Shown here in pieces: positions 1-9,900 of a DNA stretch of 64,000 bases. The translations under genes and the position numbers were made by a program. The stretch covers positions 248,001 through 312,000 of the forward strand of contig NZ_LWLB01000035.1 of NCBI RefSeq assembly GCF_001905145.1, written 5' to 3'. The notes beneath the pieces are model-generated. The model ran no database searches. It worked only from the letters and a program-made list of their open reading frames with translations, and was not told the origin of the DNA. Positions within the stretch are counted from its first letter, which is position 1; each line of letters opens with the position of its first letter. The stretch comes from Nocardiopsis sp. TSRI0078. Its GTDB lineage: Bacteria > Actinomycetota > Actinomycetes > Streptosporangiales > Streptosporangiaceae.

Positions 1-2
1 CC

Positions 3-104
3 GTGCACCCCCGGGGCGAGGTCGTCGCGGGCCTGCCCCTGGAGCACGCGCCCCTGTGGATCCTGGACCCCGAGGAGCTGGACCTGGTCGCCAGCATCGG
101 CTGA
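3..104 (+). CDS. C-terminal end of an unidentified protein (partial)
   Basis: An open frame enters from the left edge and stops at TGA 102-104, giving about 33 residues ending in LDLVASIG. The bases look coding (G/C at third positions). The piece is too short to name a family. It reads in the same direction as the kinase-like gene 59 bases downstream, so it could be part of the same ESX-linked neighbourhood. No function is proposed. Confidence 0.5.
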   Translation: MHPRGEVVAGLPLEHAPLWILDPEELDLVASIG

Positions 105-162
105 CCCGGCGCCCCGCCCTCCCGCCGCCCCCGTTCCCGCCGCCGTGACACTGTGAGGACCC

Positions 163-2265
163 ATGCTCCCCCTCCACCCCCACGACCCGCCCTCCGTGGG
201 CCCCTACCGCCTCCGCGCCCGCCTGGTCGGGGACGCGTACGTGCGCGCCTACCTGGGGGCGGCGACCGGGGAGGGCCCCGTCGCGGTGCGTGTCGTGCGC
301 TCGGAGCACGCCGCCGACCCCCGCTTCCGCGCGGCGTTCGCGCGGATGGTGGAGGACGCGTACGGGTCGGAGAGCCCGTACGTGTGCCGGTTACGCGACG
401 CCGACACCGGCGGCGCGGTCCAGTGGGCGGCGGTGGACCGGCCGCTCGGCCCCGGCCTGGCCGACCTGGTGCGCGCACACGGGCCGCTGCCCGCGGGGGC
501 GCTGCACGGCCTGGCCCTGGCCCTGGCGCGGGGGCTCGCCGACCTGCACGCGGCGGGCCTCGTCCACGGGTCGCCGTGGCCGGAGGGCGTGGTGCTCTCC
601 CAGGAGTCGGCGCTGCTCGCCGACCTCGGCATGGAGTGGGCCCTGGCCGACCTCGGGCAGCGCGCACCGCACCCGTCCTTCGCCGCGCCCGAGGGCGGGA
701 CCGCCCCGGCCACGGACGTGTTCGCGTGGGCGGCCACGGTGTCGTTCGCGGCGAGCGGGGTGGAGGGCGCGCCCGGACTCCCCCGGGTCCCGCTCCAGCT
801 GCGCGGGCTGGTGGAGGCCTGTCTGCGGCGGGGGCCGGCGCTGCGGCCCAGCTCCTTTGACCTGGTGCGCATGCTCGGTGGTGACGGGGACCCCGACCCG
901 CGGCCGTGGCCTCCGGAGGTGCTCGCGCTCGTCCGCGAGGCGGCGGGGCGCCAACGTGAGGCCCTGGCCACCGCGGGCACCGGTGGGATGGATGGTACGG
1001 ACAGGGCGAACGGGCCCGAGGAGACTGGCGAGACCGCTGGTGACGACGATGATGAGGGCGGCGGAACGGGGAGGAGGAACCGGTGGGGGCGCGTCCTGGC
1101 ACTGTCCGCCGCCGGCCTCGCCCTGGCCGTGGTCGCCGGGGCCGCCGTGCGGGAGTACCGCGAGCCGCCCTCCGGGGATCCGGAGGCCTCCGGGGAGGAG
1201 GCCGGCATGATCACCGACGCCGCGTGCGGGGACGGTGTCGGGTACCCGGCACCGGAGGAGGAGGTGGACGGGGAACGGGTGAGCGCGTGGGACACGGCGT
1301 TCAGCCCCGACGGGGAGCTGCTGGCCGTCACCGCGTCCGACACCGGGCTCATGGTGTGGGACTGGCGTGAACGCGAGGAGGTCGCCCGGCTCGCGGACGC
1401 GGTGCGCCCCGGGGTGGCCCCGGTGTTCGCCCCCGTGGGGTGCATGGTCGCCGCGGTCGTGCCCACCCCCTACGAGGACCAGGAGTACCCGGTGTCGGTG
1501 GCGACCACCTTCGACCTGCCGTCGGGGACCACCGTCCGGCACCTGGGCCCGCAGCGGGGGCCGGTGGACGGGGCCTGGCCCGCCCGGCCGCGCGACGCCG
1601 GGAGCGTGTCGTTCGGGCCCGGCGGGACGCTGCTGGGCGTGGCCCTGGAGCCGAGCGGGAACGCGGAGGCCCCGAACGTGGGCCTGGTGGACACGCGGAC
1701 CGGCGAGCAGGCCGGCGCCGTCGCCCCCGCGCTCGCCTCCGAGACGGCGTTCGCGGGCTCCGGGCGCGTGGCCACCAGCGACGGCGGCACGATCACCGTC
1801 TGGGACGCGCGGACCGGCGAGGAGCTGCACACCGTGCGCGGGGTCTCCCACCCCGGGTTCGCGGTCGTGCCCGACAGCGACGAGGTGCTCCACCTCGACG
1901 GCGACCGGGTCGTGTGGTGGGACTACGCCGAGCGCACCGAGGTGGCGTCCTTCCAGATCCCGGGGTTCGCGGACGCGGAGGACCCGTACTACCTGGGGGC
2001 CGAGCTCTCCCCCGACGGATCCAGGGTCTACGCGAGCTGGTTCCGCGTCGAGGGGGGCTTCGCCGACGGCGAGACCCACCACACCAGCCACGTGTGGGAC
2101 GTGGGGACCGGCGAGGACCTCGCCGCCGGGAACGGGGACGCCGTCCCCTTCATGAGCGTGTCCTTCCACCCCGGGGGCGAGGTGCTGGCCGCGGTCACCC
2201 CGCAGGACCGCGTCGTCCTGGTGGATCCGCGGACCCTGGAGGCCGTCGGGCCGCCGCTGTTCTAG
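163..2265 (+). CDS. Membrane-anchored kinase-like protein (probable pseudokinase) with beta-propeller domain
   Basis: 700 residues. Residues 10-240 resemble a Ser/Thr protein kinase fold, but the key positions are degraded. The VAxK lysine is R43 (VAVR, 40-43), the HRD loop reads HGS (135-137), so the catalytic Asp is gone, and DFG reads DLG (154-156). A charged linker leads to one membrane span near 310-335 (LALSAAGLALAVVAGAA). The rest has WD40-like blades such as FSPDGELLAVTASD and VWDWR, probably extracytoplasmic. The start ATG follows GAGGACCC. Leu77 is encoded by TTA, a codon very rare in such genomes and often bldA-dependent. It probably binds partners or senses a signal rather than phosphorylating. 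A second kinase-like protein lies at the other end of the ESX locus. Confidence 0.8.
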   Translation: MLPLHPHDPPSVGPYRLRARLVGDAYVRAYLGAATGEGPVAVRVVRSEHAADPRFRAAFARMVEDAYGSESPYVCRLRDADTGGAVQWAAVDRPLGPGLADLVRAHGPLPAGALHGLALALARGLADLHAAGLVHGSPWPEGVVLSQESALLADLGMEWALADLGQRAPHPSFAAPEGGTAPATDVFAWAATVSFAASGVEGAPGLPRVPLQLRGLVEACLRRGPALRPSSFDLVRMLGGDGDPDPRPWPPEVLALVREAAGRQREALATAGTGGMDGTDRANGPEETGETAGDDDDEGGGTGRRNRWGRVLALSAAGLALAVVAGAAVREYREPPSGDPEASGEEAGMITDAACGDGVGYPAPEEEVDGERVSAWDTAFSPDGELLAVTASDTGLMVWDWREREEVARLADAVRPGVAPVFAPVGCMVAAVVPTPYEDQEYPVSVATTFDLPSGTTVRHLGPQRGPVDGAWPARPRDAGSVSFGPGGTLLGVALEPSGNAEAPNVGLVDTRTGEQAGAVAPALASETAFAGSGRVATSDGGTITVWDARTGEELHTVRGVSHPGFAVVPDSDEVLHLDGDRVVWWDYAERTEVASFQIPGFADAEDPYYLGAELSPDGSRVYASWFRVEGGFADGETHHTSHVWDVGTGEDLAAGNGDAVPFMSVSFHPGGEVLAAVTPQDRVVLVDPRTLEAVGPPLF

Positions 2266-2291
2266 GCGGCCCCTCCGGGCCCGCCCAGGAA

Positions 2292-2918
2292 CTAGCCGAC
2301 CGAGGCGAGCAGCTCCTCGGCCGCCAGGAGGGCGCCGTCGAGCATCTCGTCCTCGTCGCCTCCCCCCGTCCGCGAGTAGTCGACGTGCACGAGGACCTGG
2401 CCCTCCACCACGGTGACCTCCGCCCCGTCCCCACCGGTGCCGGTGACCGCGAAGTCGCCGAGGTCGACCCCGGGGTCGGCCTCCTCCTCGGTGACGTCGG
2501 GGAGGGTACTCCCGACGTAGGGCCCCTCGTGGATCTCCATGTCGAACTGGAGCGTGGCCCCGCCCGCCGACACCAGCAGGCAGGCCATACGCAGCCGGCC
2601 GAGCTCCTCCAGGTCCTGCGGATCGGGCGTGCCCGTGGTGGTCTGGGGGTCACTGCGCAGGTCCTCCGCGCCGAGGAGTTCGTCCAGCGTCTGCGCGGAG
2701 AGCACGGTGCACAGGTCGTCGGGGGCCATCTCCACCGGGTCGCGCAGTTCGGCGGTCTCCCGCGGGGCCTGCGCGGGCGCTCCCTCCGTGTCGGCCGCCG
2801 CGGTGTCCGGGGCCTCCGCGTCCTGCTCGGGCTCCCCTCCGCCGCAGGCGGCCAGCAGGAGGACCAGGCCCGCGGCCAGGGCGGCCGCGCTCTTCGTCAG
2901 GTGGGGTGCAGGGGACAC
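2292..2918 (-). CDS. Secreted lipoprotein of unknown function (DUF3558-like)
   Basis: The GTG at 2918 is preceded by AGAAGGA at good spacing and gives 208 residues starting with a lipoprotein signal: a short basic region, a hydrophobic stretch and the lipobox LAAC with Cys25. An acidic Ala/Glu/Asp-rich linker follows, then a compact domain with DDLCTVLSAQTLDELLG and RMACLLVS. The two cysteines and overall pattern recall actinobacterial DUF3558 lipoproteins. That family assignment is an impression, not a search result. It is convergent with the kinase-like gene, with 26 bases between the stops. An upstream in-frame ATG exists but lacks a ribosome site and would bury the signal peptide. Confidence 0.75.
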   Translation of the reverse strand: MSPAPHLTKSAAALAAGLVLLLAACGGGEPEQDAEAPDTAAADTEGAPAQAPRETAELRDPVEMAPDDLCTVLSAQTLDELLGAEDLRSDPQTTTGTPDPQDLEELGRLRMACLLVSAGGATLQFDMEIHEGPYVGSTLPDVTEEEADPGVDLGDFAVTGTGGDGAEVTVVEGQVLVHVDYSRTGGGDEDEMLDGALLAAEELLASVG

Positions 2919-3112
2919 GGGTTTCCTTCTTCCTCGGGAATGAGGGGAACACCGTATCGCCCGGTACGTACGGGCCCTCACCCAGCGTTCCGCAACCCGG
3001 CGCACCTGACGGAGCACAGGTCCCCGAACGCGCCGGGAGCCCGCCATGCCTCCGTGGCGCGGCATCCGCGCTGTAGCGTGGGATCCCGTATCCGTCCCCG
3101 GAGGGATCCACC

Positions 3113-3580
3113 ATGCCAGGCACCGCCGTCGCCCGCCGCGCCCGCGAGGCCCTCGCCCGCCGCGGCAGCCCCGCCCTGTCCGCCCTGGCCAGGCTGATCG
3201 AGAACACCGGTGCGTCGGCGCGGTCCGCGTCGGTGTTCGGCGACCCCGTGGCCTCGGAGGGCACCACGGTCGTCCCGGTGGCCCGGGTCACCGCGCTGAC
3301 CGTCATGGGCGGGGGCTCCAGCAGCCTCTTCACGGCGGTCGGGGACGGCGCCGGGGGCACGGGCTTCGTCCGGGTCCGCCCCGCGGGTTTCCTGGTGCTC
3401 GACCGCGACGGGGCCCGGTTCCAGGCCGTCCGGCAGCCGGCCACGATGCTCGCCATCCCGCTGGCCGTGGTCGCGGCCGCCGCGGCCACCCGCATCGTGG
3501 GCGTCTCGGTCCGCGAGGCGCGCCGCCGCCGCAACCGGGCCGTCCGGGAGGAGGTCCGCAAGGCGGAGCGGAACGGCTGA
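3113..3580 (+). CDS. GerW/YtfJ-type sporulation protein homologue
   Basis: 155 residues. The middle carries the family pattern: SVFGDPVASEGTTVVPVARV, a Gly-rich GGGSS turn, then GFVRVRPAGFLVLDRDG. A hydrophobic segment follows (about 118-135), with a very basic C-terminus (EARRRRNRAVREEVRK). In Bacillus, YtfJ/GerW helps activate a germination enzyme. Actinomycete homologues are small cytosolic or membrane-associated proteins whose role is unclear. The ATG is preceded by GGAGGGATCCACC, a clear ribosome site. It stands alone between a minus-strand lipoprotein and a convergent PQQ-like lipoprotein. Confidence 0.75.
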   Translation: MPGTAVARRAREALARRGSPALSALARLIENTGASARSASVFGDPVASEGTTVVPVARVTALTVMGGGSSSLFTAVGDGAGGTGFVRVRPAGFLVLDRDGARFQAVRQPATMLAIPLAVVAAAAATRIVGVSVREARRRRNRAVREEVRKAERNG

Positions 3581-3767
3581 CGGGTCGGCCCGCGCCCCGG
3601 GGCCGTCCCGCCGAGCGGGCCCGTCACACGGACCACGGGACCCCGGCACCCCAGCACGCGACGGGCCGGCGTCGATCCCCACGCAGCGCTCGTACATCAC
3701 GTCCATGGTCACGGCACCCCTCGTACCGGTGCGGGCATCCGGCGGGGCCTGGCCGGCCTCGGAGGTA

Positions 3768-5105
3768 TCAGGTCAACCCGACGACGGTCCAAGGACCCGG
3801 GTTCTCCTCGGTGACCACCACCGCACCGGGCACCAAGGCCAGTACCGGAGAGTCGGGCAGCGTCGTGACCGAACCTTCGGACTCGAACCACCACTCCTCA
3901 TTGACGGTCATGTCCGCGTTCAGGACCAGGGGCTCGTCCTCGCTGTTCCACCGCGCGAACTCCACGTCCACCGGCCCTCGGTCCAGATCCGGACCGGTCA
4001 GGTGGTCCGGCCGGAGCACACCCTCCTCCAAGAGCAGCCCACGACCGATGCCGTCTTCCCCCGGGCGTGAACGCGTCTCCAGACAAGCCAGTTCCTCCCC
4101 CTCGAAGGACATGTGCCAGTACCCGACCGTGCCCTCGTCATAGTCGACGGCGGTCTCCACGTACCCGTCATCGAGCAGCCCCACGGGGTACCGTTCCCGG
4201 TCCTGGTAGGCCGCGCCCCCGATCTCCCCACCCGTGGCGGGATCGACGAGGAGATCGTACTCAGCCCCAGCCCTCACTCCGAGGAAGAGCGCTTCCTTCG
4301 ACGGGGAGACCTCGGACTCCACGTCGAGCAGCATGTCGTAGGCGAACTCCTGTTCCAGCTCCCACAGGGGCTCACCGGTCTCCCCGTCCAGAGCCGCCGC
4401 GAACATCACCTGGTCGTACTGGCGGACGGATTCGTCCTCCAGGGTGTGGTCGTAGTAGGTCGCCATGACCACGACCGTCTCCCCCGCACGCACCACCTCC
4501 TCATGCGCGACACCGGCACTGCCCGCACGGTCCGGAAGCTCGTAGGTCCAGGCATGTTCGCCGTCACGCAGTGAGAAGCCCTCCACCATGTCCCGTTCCT
4601 GGGAAACGAGGACACCGACATGCGAGGTGACCGCGGCGGTGTGGACGGTCCCCCCTTCGAGGTCGGTGTCGTGCTCGGCGATCAGCTCACCCGTCCCCGC
4701 GTCGAGCAGCACCATGGTGTCGGGTTCGTCCTCACCGCCCGGCACGCCCAGCAGGACATCCTGGCCTCCCGGTGTGGTCCACACGCGCCGCACACCACCG
4801 TCCTCCACCCGGTAGTGCCACAACTCCTGCCCGGTGGCCCCGTCCAGTCCGGCCACGCCGCGACCCATGACCATCACGGGCCCGGCCCTGTCGGGAAGCA
4901 CCTCCTGGAGGCTGCCGTACTCCTCCGGTGTCCTCCATTCCCAGGCGACCTCCGAAACCGAGGTCGGCACCGAGTGTGCGGGGACCTCCCCCTCGTGGAC
5001 ACGATGGTCCACCTCTCTCCCGCCACTGATGAACGAACACGCGGACAGGGCAGTCCCGAGACAGCAGAACAACGACACCGTTCCCCATGAACGGGATCTA
5101 GTCAT
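3768..5105 (-). CDS. PQQ-like beta-propeller lipoprotein
   Basis: 445 residues from ATG 5105, chosen because the G-rich ribosome site GAGGGGG lies 6 bases upstream. ATG 5111 would touch it. The N-terminus is a lipoprotein signal with lipobox LSAC (Cys23). The mature part has repeated outer-strand motifs of PQQ/quinoprotein-like propellers: LDGATGQELWHY, LDAGTGELIAEH and LDGETGEPLWELEQ. Such proteins usually act as extracytoplasmic scaffolds or binding modules. No catalytic residues were identified. It lies 317 bases downstream of eccD on the same strand, so it may be co-transcribed with the secretion gene. Confidence 0.8.
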   Translation of the reverse strand: MTRSRSWGTVSLFCCLGTALSACSFISGGREVDHRVHEGEVPAHSVPTSVSEVAWEWRTPEEYGSLQEVLPDRAGPVMVMGRGVAGLDGATGQELWHYRVEDGGVRRVWTTPGGQDVLLGVPGGEDEPDTMVLLDAGTGELIAEHDTDLEGGTVHTAAVTSHVGVLVSQERDMVEGFSLRDGEHAWTYELPDRAGSAGVAHEEVVRAGETVVVMATYYDHTLEDESVRQYDQVMFAAALDGETGEPLWELEQEFAYDMLLDVESEVSPSKEALFLGVRAGAEYDLLVDPATGGEIGGAAYQDRERYPVGLLDDGYVETAVDYDEGTVGYWHMSFEGEELACLETRSRPGEDGIGRGLLLEEGVLRPDHLTGPDLDRGPVDVEFARWNSEDEPLVLNADMTVNEEWWFESEGSVTTLPDSPVLALVPGAVVVTEENPGPWTVVGLT

Positions 5106-5422
5106 CACCATCCCCCTCTTCCCGTCCGTACTCCTCAGCCCCACCGGTCCTCACCGTGGAGGCCCTCGCCGTTCTCCAGCAGGCCCACAGCACCGAGCAC
5201 GCTACGAGGGCCGCCGGCATGGACGGAGGCGTCCTCGAAAACCTCGTGGAGGGCCTCCGGGAAATCCATGTGGTCGGCCGGGGCCGGCCGCCGTTCTTCC
5301 TAGGGGACCGCCCCGGCGGGAATCCATCCCGACGCCGGGAGTACGTCTGGCCGACCGACCGTTCCCACTGGTTCGCGTACACACGGATTCTCCGGCGCGA
5401 CCGCGCCGAGGGGCCGTCGTTA
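5106..5422. other. Intergenic gap between eccD and the PQQ-like lipoprotein gene
   Basis: This gap holds only weak coding signals. A 44-codon minus-strand frame (5269 to 5135, starting MDFPEALHEVFEDAS) looks protein-like in composition but has no ribosome site near its ATG. I see no strong hairpin or promoter. It may be leader sequence for the lipoprotein gene. Confidence 0.4.
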
Positions 5423-6757
5423 CTACGCGGACATGCGCTGCACGAAGGCGAACAGGCCCATCCCCCACGCGAACACCGCGCACATCGCGATGATCACCAG
5501 GACCTCGGTCCAGTTGAGGATGCGGCGCAGCGAGGCCCGGGGCACGTCGGTCAGCCGCACCCAGCTCAGCACGCCCAGCACGACCCCCGCCACGAGCGCG
5601 GCCAGCGGCAGCCACGGGGCCAGGAACGCGTACTCGCCCACGACCGCGACGCCCGTCGCGCCCATGCCGAGCACACCGGCCAGGCGCAGCGGCAGCACGT
5701 GCCGGATCCGGTCGAACAGGCGCGAGCGCAGCACCAGCAGCACCGACAGCAGACCGCACAGCAGCAGGTCGGGCAGGCCCGTGGCCAGGCAGGCCAGCAG
5801 CACGGTGACCGCGCCGCCGCTGACCGCCGCACCCAGCACGATGCCCAGCAGCAGCCGGTCGGTGTTTCCGTAGGTGTCCTCGAACCGCTCCGTGGGGACC
5901 TGGCCCGAGCGCCCCACCTCGTAGTCGAGCCCCGACAGCCCGCCCATCACCATCGCCACGCGCGGCAGCGCGCCCACGCACAGCGCCAGGGCCAGGCCCA
6001 TGGACCGAACGCCCTGCACCGGCTCCACGAAGATCCCCACCAGCACGAGGACCCCGGCCGTCACCGCGACCACGCCGAGCCCGGAGATGTAGGCCAGTCC
6101 GGTCTCGTGCATCGCCCAGCCGATCACCGCCACCAGCAGCGCACCGGACAGCGCGAAGGCCGCCATCACCAGCGGGTCCGCGCCGGTCACCAGGTTCGCG
6201 GCGAGGACCGAGGTGACCGCGCCCCACACGCAGGCCGTGGCGAACAGCACGTGCGCGACGACGGGCAGGGGCCTGCGGGCGGCGAGCAGCATCACCGCGA
6301 TGGTGAACAGGGTTCCGCCCGCGGCGATCCCCAGGTGGCCGGCGGACGGGTTCAGCCACACCATCAGCCCCAACAGCAGCAGGGGGCCGATCGCCGCGAC
6401 GAGGAGCCCGAAGGACAGCGTCGTCCTCGGGTTCCAGATGTGCGCGGTCTCGTCGACGCGGTCCTCGACCGCGCCGCGGACGTCGTCCACGTGCGCGGGC
6501 CTGCTCCGCGCGGTGCGGCGGTCCAGCACCAGCACGTCGCCGTCGTAGACGCCCGCGCTCTCCAGCGGCTCGTCCGGGTGCACCGGCGCGCCGTCCATGG
6601 TGCTCAGCGTCCACGCCGCGGGCTCGGTTCCCTCCTCCTCGGAGGCGCAGACCTCGATGATGCGCGGCATCAGCGTGGCCACGGGGACCGTTCCGGGAAG
6701 TGCCAGATCAGCCCAGCGTTCCGGCCCGGTGACCGTGACCCGGCAGTATCCACTCAC
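5423..6757 (-). CDS. eccD: Type VII secretion integral membrane protein EccD
   Basis: 444 residues. The first ~95 form a ubiquitin/YukD-like cytosolic domain (CRVTVTGPERWADLALPG to DGDVLVLDRR). After a linker come about eleven hydrophobic spans from residue 113 to the end, for example LLVAAIGPLLLLGLMVWL. That is the EccD architecture, the channel-forming multi-span subunit of ESX complexes. The GTG start at 6757 has AAAGGA about 10 bases upstream. It is divergent from eccC with 187 bases between starts, so the two core genes probably share a bidirectional control region instead of one transcript. Length is slightly below typical mycobacterial EccD (about 460-510). Confidence 0.92.
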   Translation of the reverse strand: MSGYCRVTVTGPERWADLALPGTVPVATLMPRIIEVCASEEEGTEPAAWTLSTMDGAPVHPDEPLESAGVYDGDVLVLDRRTARSRPAHVDDVRGAVEDRVDETAHIWNPRTTLSFGLLVAAIGPLLLLGLMVWLNPSAGHLGIAAGGTLFTIAVMLLAARRPLPVVAHVLFATACVWGAVTSVLAANLVTGADPLVMAAFALSGALLVAVIGWAMHETGLAYISGLGVVAVTAGVLVLVGIFVEPVQGVRSMGLALALCVGALPRVAMVMGGLSGLDYEVGRSGQVPTERFEDTYGNTDRLLLGIVLGAAVSGGAVTVLLACLATGLPDLLLCGLLSVLLVLRSRLFDRIRHVLPLRLAGVLGMGATGVAVVGEYAFLAPWLPLAALVAGVVLGVLSWVRLTDVPRASLRRILNWTEVLVIIAMCAVFAWGMGLFAFVQRMSA

Positions 6758-6944
6758 ACCAATGGTTCCTTTGTCGTCGTCATGGGCGTCGGTCGTCCTC
6801 GGGGGAGGGTTGGCCGCCCTCGGAAGGCCTGTCGCCCTCGGGGGAAGGACGGATGCGAATTAGGTGATTCGCGGGGTTCGCGGGATCATTCATAGCGTAG
6901 CCACCCAGACACCAGCCCCCGTAGGCGGACCGAAAGAGATCCCT

Positions 6945-9900
6945 GTGGCGACGAGACCTGTCCCCCGCCCGGCTCGAAGCGTCCCGACTGCCCCCGGGAA
7001 CACCCCGCTCGTCATCGCGACCCCACCGCAGATGCCGGAGAACCCGCCCGCGTCGAGCTCCGGCGCGATGATCATCATGCCGATCATCACCGGCTCGGGC
7101 TCCCTGCTGATGTCCATCACCATGGGACACCGGCCCCTGATGGCCGTGGCGGGCGTGATGATCATGATGGCCAGCGTGGTCGTCGGCATCATCATGTTCG
7201 TCGCCCAGCACAACGGCCCGCGCAAGCGCATCCGCGAGCAGCGCGAGCGCTACGTCGACTACCTCGACCAGCTGCGCGGGATCGTCCGGGACGTGGCCTC
7301 CACCCAGCGCGCCGACAACGCGTTCCGCCACCCCGACCCGGAGCTGCTCACCGAGCCTGCCCGGTCACGGGCGCGCCGGTGGGAGCGGCGGGCCTCCGAT
7401 CCGGACTTCCTGGACCTGCGCGCGGGCACCGGGACGCGCCCCCTGGCGCGCCGGCTCAAGCTCAAGGTCGACACCTCGTCGCCGCTGATCGTCTACGACC
7501 CCGTCTGCCAGGGCTCGGCCGACCAGCTCATCGAGCTGTACGCGAACGTTCCGGAGATGCCGCTGGTCGTCCCGCTGCGCGAGCACGGCGTGGTCTCGAT
7601 CATCGGCGACCGCGAGGCCGGACGGGGGCTGGCCCGCGCGCTCGTCGCGCAGATGGCCACCTTCCACTCCCCACACGACCTGCGGATCGGCGTGGTGCGG
7701 GACAACCGGCTGCGCCCCCAGTGGGAGTGGCTGAAGTGGCTGCCGCACAACACCTTCGACGACGCCGAGGACGGGCCGATGCCCGCACGGTTCGTGTCGG
7801 TGAACACCGTCCAGGTCGCCGAACTGCTCTCCGACGAGATCGAACGGCGCACCGTCGACCTGCAGCGGCGCCGGGGCGCCCCTCCCGGCCCGGGCACCCG
7901 GCGCCTGGTCGTGGTCCTGGACGGCGAGCACCAGTCCACCCTGTCCGGCCTGCAGGCCGAGCCGCCCGTGAACTCCCTGGCCGACCTGGGCATCCACGTG
8001 ATCGCCCTGGTGTCGGACCGGCGCGAGGAGCCGGAGGCGGTGGACCTGCGGCTGCACATCGACGCCGACGGCACGCTGACCGAGGACACCGAGAGTCCGG
8101 GCGCGGACGAGGACTCCCCGTACCCGCCGATCGAGGGCCGGGCGGACCGGTCCAGCGTCGCGCACCTGACCTCGCTGGCCCGCATCCTGGCCCCGTACGG
8201 CATCGCCGTCACCGACAGCGACGACGCCATGCACGCCACCGTCGGCCTCCCCGAGATCCTGGGGGTGTCCGACGTCGCCCGGCTGGACACCCGGCAGACC
8301 TGGCGCAAGCGCAGCACCGGCGACTACCTGCGGGTGCCGATCGGCGTCGGGCCGAGCGGCAACACGGTCCTGCTGGACCTGAAGGAGTCGGCGTTCGGCG
8401 GCATGGGACCGCACGGCCTGGTGGTCGGCGCGACGGGTTCGGGCAAGTCGGAGATGCTGCGCACCATGGTGGCGTCGCTGGTCATCAACCACTCGCCGGA
8501 GTCGCTGGCCCTGCTGCTGGTGGACTTCAAGGGCGGCGCGACCTTCGCCGACACCGACCGCCTGCCGCACAGCGCCGGGCTGATCACCAACCTGGCCGAC
8601 GACGACTCGCTGGTCCTGCGGTTCCGGGAGGCGACCTTCGGCGAGCTGGTCCGCCGCCAGCAGCTCCTCAAGAACGCGGGCAACCTGCCCAACCTGCACG
8701 CCTACGAGGCGGCCCGGGAGGAGAACCCGGAGCTGGAGCCGCTGCCGCACCTGCTGATCATCATCGACGAGTTCTCCGAGCTGCTCACCGCGCACCCGGA
8801 CTTCGCCGAGCTGTTCGTGGCCATCGGCCGGATCGGCCGGTCGATCGGCGTGCACCTGCTGCTGGCCACCCAGCGGCTGGAGTCGGGCAAGCTCAAGGGG
8901 CTGGAGTCGCACCTGTCCTACCGCGTGGGCCTGCGCACGTTCTCCGAGGCCGAGAGCCGCGAGGCCATCGGTGTGGGAGACGCCTACCACCTGCCGCCCG
9001 AGCCGGGGTCGGGCTACCTGAAGGTGGACACCTCGGTCTTCGAGCGCTTCAAGGCGGCGATGGTGTCGCAGCCCTACACGCCGCCGGTCAAGGAGGAGAA
9101 GGAGGAGCACGAACCCGTGCTCCCGCTGCTGTCCTACAACGGGCTGAGCAAGGTGACCGGGGCGGGGTCGCTGGTGGAGTCGCTCGTGGAGTCGATGCGC
9201 GCCAGGAACGAGGAGTCCAGGGCCAAGGAGAGCAAGCGCACCACGCTCCAGGTCACCGTGGACCAGCTGGTGGCGTCGGGCGCGGACAAGGTCCGGCCGA
9301 TCTGGCTGGAGCCGCTGCCGGAGCTGCTCACCCTCGACAGGGTGCTGACCGAGCTGGGCGAGGGCGAGGACCTGGAGGGCGCCGGCACCGAGCCCGAGCC
9401 CTCCGACATGCGGGCCGTCATCGGCCTGACCGACATCCCCAGGGAGCAGCGGATCGTCCCGGCCGAGCTGGACTTCACCGGCGCCGAGGGCAACGTCATC
9501 GTCCTGGGCGGGCCCCAGTCCGGGAAGTCGACGCTGCTGCGCACGGTGATCGCCGGCCTGGCGTGGCGGTACCCGCCGGGACGGGTGGGCGTGTACGCGA
9601 TCGACTTCGGCGGCGGCGCGCTCCAGGCGATGGACGGGCTGCCGCACGTGGCGGGTGTGGCCGGCCGGGCCGACCCGGAGAAGGTGCAGCGCGTCCTGGT
9701 GGACGTACGCGCCCAGTTGGAGCGGCGCCAGCGCGTGTTCCGCAAGTACAAGCTGGACTCCCCCGCCGCGCTGCGCCAGGCGCGCGCGGACGGCTCGGTC
9801 CCCGCGAGCGTGGTGGGCGACCTGTTCCTGATGATCGACGGCTGGTCGTCGGTGCGCGACACCTTCGACGAGGCCGACGAGGTGCTGATGGACATCGCGA

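Noticed and set aside
2978..3712. Minus-strand frame covering the YtfJ-like gene
   Set aside because: It overlaps a clear plus-strand gene with a good ribosome site, and its own residues are low-complexity Arg/Ala/Gly.
5135..5269. 44-codon minus-strand frame starting MDFPEALHEV
   Set aside because: Reasonable amino-acid composition but no ribosome site near the ATG and no recognisable family, so kept only as a note in the gap.
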